A stretch of 64,000 nucleotides of DNA. Source: Phytophthora sp. 'mugwort'. Taxonomy: Eukaryota; Oomycota; Peronosporomycetes; Peronosporales; Peronosporaceae. Below the pieces are notes generated by a model. That model was not told the DNA's origin and did no database searches. It worked only from the letters and a program-made list of their open reading frames with translations. The DNA lies in contig JAUCEF010000016.1 of assembly GCA_033558025.1 (NCBI GenBank), forward strand, positions 2,232,001-2,296,000. Reading direction: 5' to 3'. Shown here piece after piece: positions 58,042-64,000 of this stretch. A program made the translations under genes and the position numbers. The first letter of the stretch is position 1; every line of letters starts with the position of its first letter.

Positions 58042-61000
58042 CTAGTGAATGTTGGTGCTAATGCTATCGTCCACCCAACGGATACAAATGCCATCCGCAT
58101 CTCCAGAAAGCACTTGTCGCTGCTCTGGGCCCAAAGTAAGTGCAGTGACCTTGGTCCGATGGTCAAGTAGCAGCTTTAGAATGAAAAGTTGGCAGGAAGG
58201 AGCCACTTGAGTGCGTGAACTGGACGACAAGCTTTGGTTCTGAATCGATACCGTCATATTGGCAGATTCCATACGTTTGGAGCTGCTTGGAGAACTGTAG
58301 AAACATTCTGATACACAGGGAAACTCGACGGACTTGAGGCTACCAGTTGAATCAGCTTCTGCACTCAGGTTGTCCCTCTTCTGTCGTGCCAACTCGGCTG
58401 GGTACCGGATCCCCCACAATGCAATCGCTCCGTTCGTGTGCCCAGTGACGGCGACAACGCCAGCTTGCCAAGATTCACAACGAGTCGAGATTGCGCATGA
58501 CTTGAAGTGTATACAAGCACAATAGTGAGTCAATTAGTTGTTAAGGGAGATGCCGTATTCCTACCACTTACAATTGCTTGAAGACCAAATCCGGATGAGC
58601 TGGAGGCTGCGAGAAGGTCCCCGTTGATGCTCCATAGCCGAATTTCCGAGCTCGTGGTCGTTAGTATATTCCCATTCGCACTGTTAATGGAAACATGGCA
58701 AACCGTTGCGGAATGCCCAGCTAATTCCTGGAGCAAAGCCCGCGTTCGTAAATCCCACAACAGCACGCTGCGATCTGCCGAAGAGCTAGCAATTAAATTG
58801 AATTCCTAGATAAAAAATCAATTCACAAAAGAAAATCCGCATAAGTGTTCAGAAGAAGAAGAAAAAAACACTTCAAAAATGATGTCGTACCTTGTTGATA
58901 GCGACACAGACAACAGCGGCACTATGTCCGACAAATTTGGCTGTTTGTTTGAAGACTCTGCGTCCGTCCGAGGCTTTGGTGCACTCGATCAAATTAACCA
59001 CCGCATCCTGGCCTCCAGTGACAAGAAGTGCACCGTCTTCCGAAACTGACGCGCAGTTGATGTCGTCATAGTGTGCTCCCTCGATAATAGCTAGAACCTT
59101 AGGATAGCGACCGGTCCCTGAACTGTGCTGATGGCCACGAAGCTTCATGACGCCACTGGTATTCCCCCAGTCCAAGTACTTAGCAAATCGAGGTGGCATA
59201 AAGCAACAGCCTACACTTTGGCACTGCATCTTGTCATGCACTAACTTAACATCTCCGATAGCGCCGCCATTCACTGACATAGTCGAGTGTTTCTTCAAAA
59301 ACACGTAATCTTTCCCAATCGCAACGAGCGCAGGAGCTAACGGTGTATGCCACTTGACATAAGCCTCAATGGTACTGAGTGTTATTCCATCGTATTGGTG
59401 TCCAACCGACGGATTGATAGGTACTGAAGAGGCTTCGGAAGCAGATCCATTAGAACTAGCAGTGGGTACGAGCGTCGGTACTTTGCGTTGAGGATGTGGA
59501 CTCGAAAAAAGTCTAGAAGGCGTTTGTCCGAAATTCTCGATCTGTGCCAACGTTGCAGCTCGCATCACGGGGTCCGCGATCTGCTCAATGTCCACTGTGC
59601 CTTCATATGTGAAGTGCATAAAGACATTCTGAGCTTTTACAGCAGCTTGACCCGTTTGTTTGGCACCAAACACGAGATCAATCCATTCGTGTAGATGCTC
59701 CGACACATACTTGGACTCGAGAGCTTGTCGATTGAGGCGTACGAACTCGCGTGGGTCTTTATGGGCCCAAGGAGGCAAAATAACATGACATACTTCTTCA
59801 CCACTTTGCGTGGTACCAAACTCACAATTGTTGGCATTGTACAGAAACTCCGGCAGGTAAAAGAACTCGGGAATGAGCTCGCGGACGTCCTGTAAATTGT
59901 CTCTGGAAGCCGACGTCCAGGACGCTGGGATACTACGAAAGAGTCGGTCTGGATGATCAAAGACTCCTCCTTGTAACTCTAATGCTAAGTCCGTGAAAGG
60001 TTTCAAACGAATGAGATAATTGATCACATACGCAGAGCATGAATAGTGTGTGCCATAGTGGAAGGCTGGTGTGCCCATAGGTCCGTCGCTATCCATATCT
60101 TGGCTCATAGCGGCGTACCGCTCGCCAAATTGTGCTGCACGATTCTCACCAATCGCTCCCATTGGTTTAGATAACTCACGATACGTCTCGCGCTTTTCCA
60201 GATCGAGAAATTCACTGGTATAATCTGCGATGACCCATGGGAATACTGGATACTGCGTGATGTCATTAAAGCTGCGTCCAGCCAGCGTATTGAGGTGAAT
60301 AAGGTACTCAAAGTTAGTAATCGATCCACGCATCCATCGTTTTGTGACTGCTTGGCGTATCCTCTTGACCGATGGGACCAAAGCCCCCGTACGAAGCACA
60401 GGACTCGAGAAAATACTATTCACTAGTGGCATCTGGAAGAGCAACTTGACAACTTCTTCTCGATCACTGGCTGTCTCCAGTTGGAGAAAATACGTACAAC
60501 CAAATGTGTCAAAGAACTCGATACCAACAGGTCGCAACTGATACTTAATCCGGCAAAACTGCTTGACATTTGAATACTTAATACTCCATCGCGGGCTTCT
60601 AGCAGATGGCAATACTACACTCGACGTTGATGTACCGCTCGTGGTGTCTTCCGGTCGCAAGGCCAGATCCGACAGAGGAACCACCGTGAAAAACTGGTCC
60701 CCATTAGTTTTAGATGGAGCAAACTGCATTCCCAAATCAGTCAGCGCAGCCCGTAGGAATCTTTTTGTAGTTTTCCGTCTGCTCCATGTAGGAGTGTCTG
60801 CTAATTTGCCGCTCTGAGAGCTTGGCTGACTCGAGATACGTTCACCTGATGAATGAGGATTGGTTTTAATCGACGTACTCTCATCCTGAGCATCCAGATT
60901 ATTGTATAGCTTCGTGTAACCACCGATAAAGTACATTCCAAAGCGACAGATCGCCAAGATCCCATGAGTTTTCCCCATCCCCACGATATACGCTGCATTA

Positions 61001-64000
61001 AAACTTCGCATTGGAGGATAGTCATCTCGTCGAAGAAAGCGAGCAATGGCACCATACACAGCATCGAACGAGGTATCGACTCGTTTACCTTGATCCGTCT
61101 TTGGTGACTTTGGCTCAAGTGTAGAAACATTGACTGTGTCTCGTACTGTTTCCGTAGTATCCATAGTCTCTTGAGGTAATTGTTCGATCAGGTCACACTC
61201 CTTAATGTCTTCCAGACTGTCGGAGTCATCGCTTTCTGAACCATCAACTGGAAGCACAGATCCAGCTATCGCTTCATCCTCAAACTCATCATCTGATCCA
61301 TCACGTTCTATCTCAGCAGTGCCTTCAGCGACGATCCCTGTATCTAATCGGATCGATCGAGTATTTTCTTGTCGTACGGCATACAGTGCATACTGTATCG
61401 CCTCAACATCAGCTGCATCAAAAAGTGTTGGCGGAACAGGCTGGTTATCCGGGTTGTCGGCGGAGTCTTGAATCAAGCGATTAATGTCTGCAATAATGGA
61501 TGGTGACACACCAATTTTCAGCTTTTCGTCAAGATTCTCCACCAAGAACGAGCTATACAGGACCCGAGCAACTATAAGTACGCTTAATTCTCCAGCGTCA
61601 TGATCTTCCTCTCTTAACCCCTCAATACTTTCGAACAACTGACGCGTCGACTCCATCCTGCAGCGTGTAAGAAGGGTTTGAAGTATGTGAGCATTGTCCT
61701 CCGCGCTGTGAGTTCCAGTGGCTTGTTGATAAACAAACGCTCGGAAAACTTCCACAGCTTCGTGAAACTCTATACTGTGTCGGAATGGTTCATTGTCGAG
61801 GTGCTTCACTGCATCCATCAGCGGGAGACTTGAAGGCCACAACGATTCTTCTGTAAACTTTGGTTTGTCAGGCTCAGATTCTGCTTTGTTGTCATTGGTC
61901 TCTGTGTGTGTAGCAGAGTTTCCGTCTTCATTCGTGTAGTCTCGAACAAGTCGCAGTCGCATGCGTTGCGGTCCCTCTGTAGGATCTAAACTATAGCCAC
62001 GTGACTTGCGTTGGAAAATGCTTCGTAAGTCGGTAGTGTGATCCAGTTCATCAGCTCCTAACGTCACTTGCCACTTTCCTGTCTGCCAAATGTTCCGAGT
62101 GTGAGCTAGACGCAGTGATACTTCACGCCACTGCGAGAAACCATCGTTCACAGCTTCCAGCGCACTCTCCCGGATGTTCGTGTACTTCATTATTGCTTTC
62201 TTGGCAACAATCTCACGACGATCGGATTCAAACCTGTCGTACGTGTAGATATCGCTTCTAGCAACCTCTTTTCTGATGTCAAGGCGTGACGGGAAATTGA
62301 TTTCGAGGCTTAGCTCTGAGCCAACTGGAAGCTTTCGAAGGCAGATACACGACAGCAGAACTTCCAGTATATGTCGACGAATTGATTCAGTTCTTGCGAC
62401 AATAAATTCATCCAGTAAGGCATTATTTTCCGCCAGCCATAGTTGAAATTGGCACCAAATCTCTTGGTTTAACGACCCACCAGCGTTCTCAGCTTGTCCA
62501 GTACCACCGTCTGCGTCAGAGATATGAAGAACATACAGTAACCGGTCAAAGCCACCGTGAAAAAGATCCACAACGGGCTCTTTCTTGCTTGATGTGATTG
62601 TCTGCAGCACCGACGTCCGTGGTTCCGTAATTAAGAGCTCCTTCAGCACGTCGAAACGCTGATCAATTAAAAACTGCCACACCGCAATTGCAGTGCGGCG
62701 AACCTTCGCCGAGTCATCCACTAGCATTCGATAAAGTTGGGACGTTAGAGCGAGAATGAAATTGCGATCGGATTCGAGGCCGATGCCAAATTCTTTCAAA
62801 GAATTCGCACTAAGACTCCGAACTCGATGAATCCGGCGAGGTGGGCGTCCTGATAACGCATTAGTAGCATCAACGCCACTATTAGCGTCGCTGGAAGTCG
62901 TATTCTGTGCCATAATACCGCAAACGACCACACTTTGCCAGTTTGGCTGTTGGAAAAGTACATGCTTTGCTTCGACAAGACAATCCAGTATTTGCTGAGA
63001 GATAAACATGTCTCGGTGAGCGCCGTGAAGCTCGTTCAGCATCACTGTCTGCGCGCAATAAATTAGTGCCCCATAGAAAAATTGTTGTTGCTCCACACCC
63101 AAGGCTTCCGCTATCGCTGGTTGAGAGCACAGCTCGCAGCTAGTTAGCATGAAAACGACAACATCCTCTCCAAAACAACCTGTAGCGTTAGAGTGTGGAC
63201 TTGGAGGGTCTGCTGTAAGCGTGCTTGAGACGCTGGCTTCAAATTCCTGACTGTCTGTCGTGATGGTATCCTTAATGGCTTCTTTTATGTGATGGTTATC
63301 CTCATCTCCTAAATACCGCGCAAGTGCAAGACACACGGTACACGTGTTTTTCAACGATATCAGGGCGATATTACTTGTCAAAACCTTGTGTCTCTCCATG
63401 ACGTAATTTAAGAGCGCCAACCAACACTTTTGTCCAGATACACGCGCTCGGACTGATCCGTCTTGCTTCAAAATACTTTCATCGAAGGCTTCCAAGAAGA
63501 GCACCATCAAAGCACCAAACTCATCGCCAAACAATGCTCGCGCCATGATGACTTGAGTGAGATTTACATAGGCATCGGCTATAGACATACAAGCACTCGT
63601 TTCGGTTCCCATACTTTTGGTTAGTCTCTGAAGCCAATCGTACAGAGCGTCCGAGGAAGTTCTCAGGCAAGAGTCGCTAGCTTCAGGGATCCGGCAGAGA
63701 GCAGCTTCTGTTGAGGTAGTACAGTTCTCCGGACAATTGAGCAGGCATTGCGATAAAATCCTAAACAATGTACCGCTTGATTTGCACACAGCAGCGAAAA
63801 ACGACGAGCTAATTTCCACCTGAAACGCGATTTTTCCCAGTATGATCACCGTGACTTCTGTAGCAGCAGTGCTGGCATCCAATTTACAGTTTTGTAGCAG
63901 TAATTCCCCGATCAAATCCCACACCTGATCGATGAATCGTACTGCTGAGGCGTTCGCGGGTGGAGACGGCAAAGCAAATGGGTTTGGACCTAGTTCGGTG
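58042..64000 (-). CDS. BEACH/WD40 protein, 3' part (5' end beyond window)
   Basis: Three exons are visible: from the right edge to 58891, 58805-58572, and 58500-58042 (TAG). Frames agree across both introns. The frame is open to the last base, so the start lies outside; about 1930 residues are present. The N-terminal part is helical, as in the armadillo-like region of BEACH proteins. A PH-BEACH domain lies at about 60420-60700 (KQFCRIKYQLRPVGIEFFDT). The BEACH domain spans about 59530-60360 (TNFEYLIHLNTLAGRSFNDI; QYPVFPWVIADY). WD40 repeats follow, continuing through both short exons (VLLWDLRTRALLQELAGHSA; TGHTNGAIALWG). BEACH proteins (LYST, neurobeachin, ALFY) act in vesicle traffic and autophagy. 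I cannot name the subfamily. Confidence 0.88.
58501..58571 (-). other. Intron of BEACH gene
   Basis: 71-nt GT-AG intron (GTAAGT...TTCAAG), phase 0; splicing joins GLQAI to SCAISTRCES and adds the last WD40 blades. Confidence 0.8.
58806..58890 (-). other. Intron of BEACH gene
   Basis: 85-nt GT-AG intron (GTACGA...ATCTAG), phase 0; splicing continues a WD40 repeat (AINK to EFNLIASSS). Confidence 0.85.

Overview
The window reads as nuclear DNA of an oomycete, most likely Phytophthora or a close relative. The case rests on compact protein-coding genes, few and very short introns (71-85 nt, GT-AG), intergenic gaps of about 150 bp in the gene blocks, Inr-like promoter motifs (TCATTYY-CA-TTT type) and a mix of transposons typical of these genomes: Ty3/Gypsy, L1-like LINE, hAT, MULE, pogo and a tyrosine-recombinase element. 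This assignment comes from protein families and architecture as I know them; no search was run.

Layout. (1) 1-6.1 kb: transposon debris, namely the 3' end of a LINE and a frameshifted tyrosine-recombinase (Crypton-like) element. (2) 6.2-24.6 kb: a gene-rich block. It holds a tandem PH-like-domain protein, an ankyrin/RING-like protein convergent to it, a secreted palmitoyl-protein-thioesterase-like hydrolase with a broken tandem copy, a large cysteine-rich type I membrane protein, a SulP-STAS-cNMP-like transporter and an FHA/RING-CH protein. (3) 26.4-52.4 kb: a transposon island with no intact host gene. It contains a pogo remnant, gag-like and Gypsy pol remnants, a captured fragment of the PH-domain gene, an L1-like LINE split by a hAT element with a clear 8-bp target duplication, a fold-back/MITE, a decayed MULE and two more hAT remnants. 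(4) 52.8-64.0 kb: two same-strand genes 147 bp apart: a very large leishmanolysin-type surface metalloprotease with EGF-like modules, and the 3' part of a BEACH/WD40 protein that runs off the right edge.

The host genes do not form a single pathway. Themes are membrane traffic and lipid contact (PH, BEACH, PPT-like), surface or secreted proteins (leishmanolysin, cysteine-rich membrane protein) and ubiquitin-type scaffolds (RING-CH/FHA, ankyrin/RING-like). The window resembles the gene-dense blocks separated by a repeat-rich island described for Phytophthora genomes.

The most unusual signals are the nearly identical 3' tract shared by the two thioesterase copies and ending at the stop codon; an OTU-protease-like domain inside LINE ORF1 with its cysteine codon destroyed; a piece of the local PH-domain gene inside the island; a 32-nt-arm hairpin just after the SulP stop codon; and the FHA/RING-CH and SulP-STAS-cNMP architectures. 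I found no RXLR or CRN effector, RNA gene or CRISPR array.
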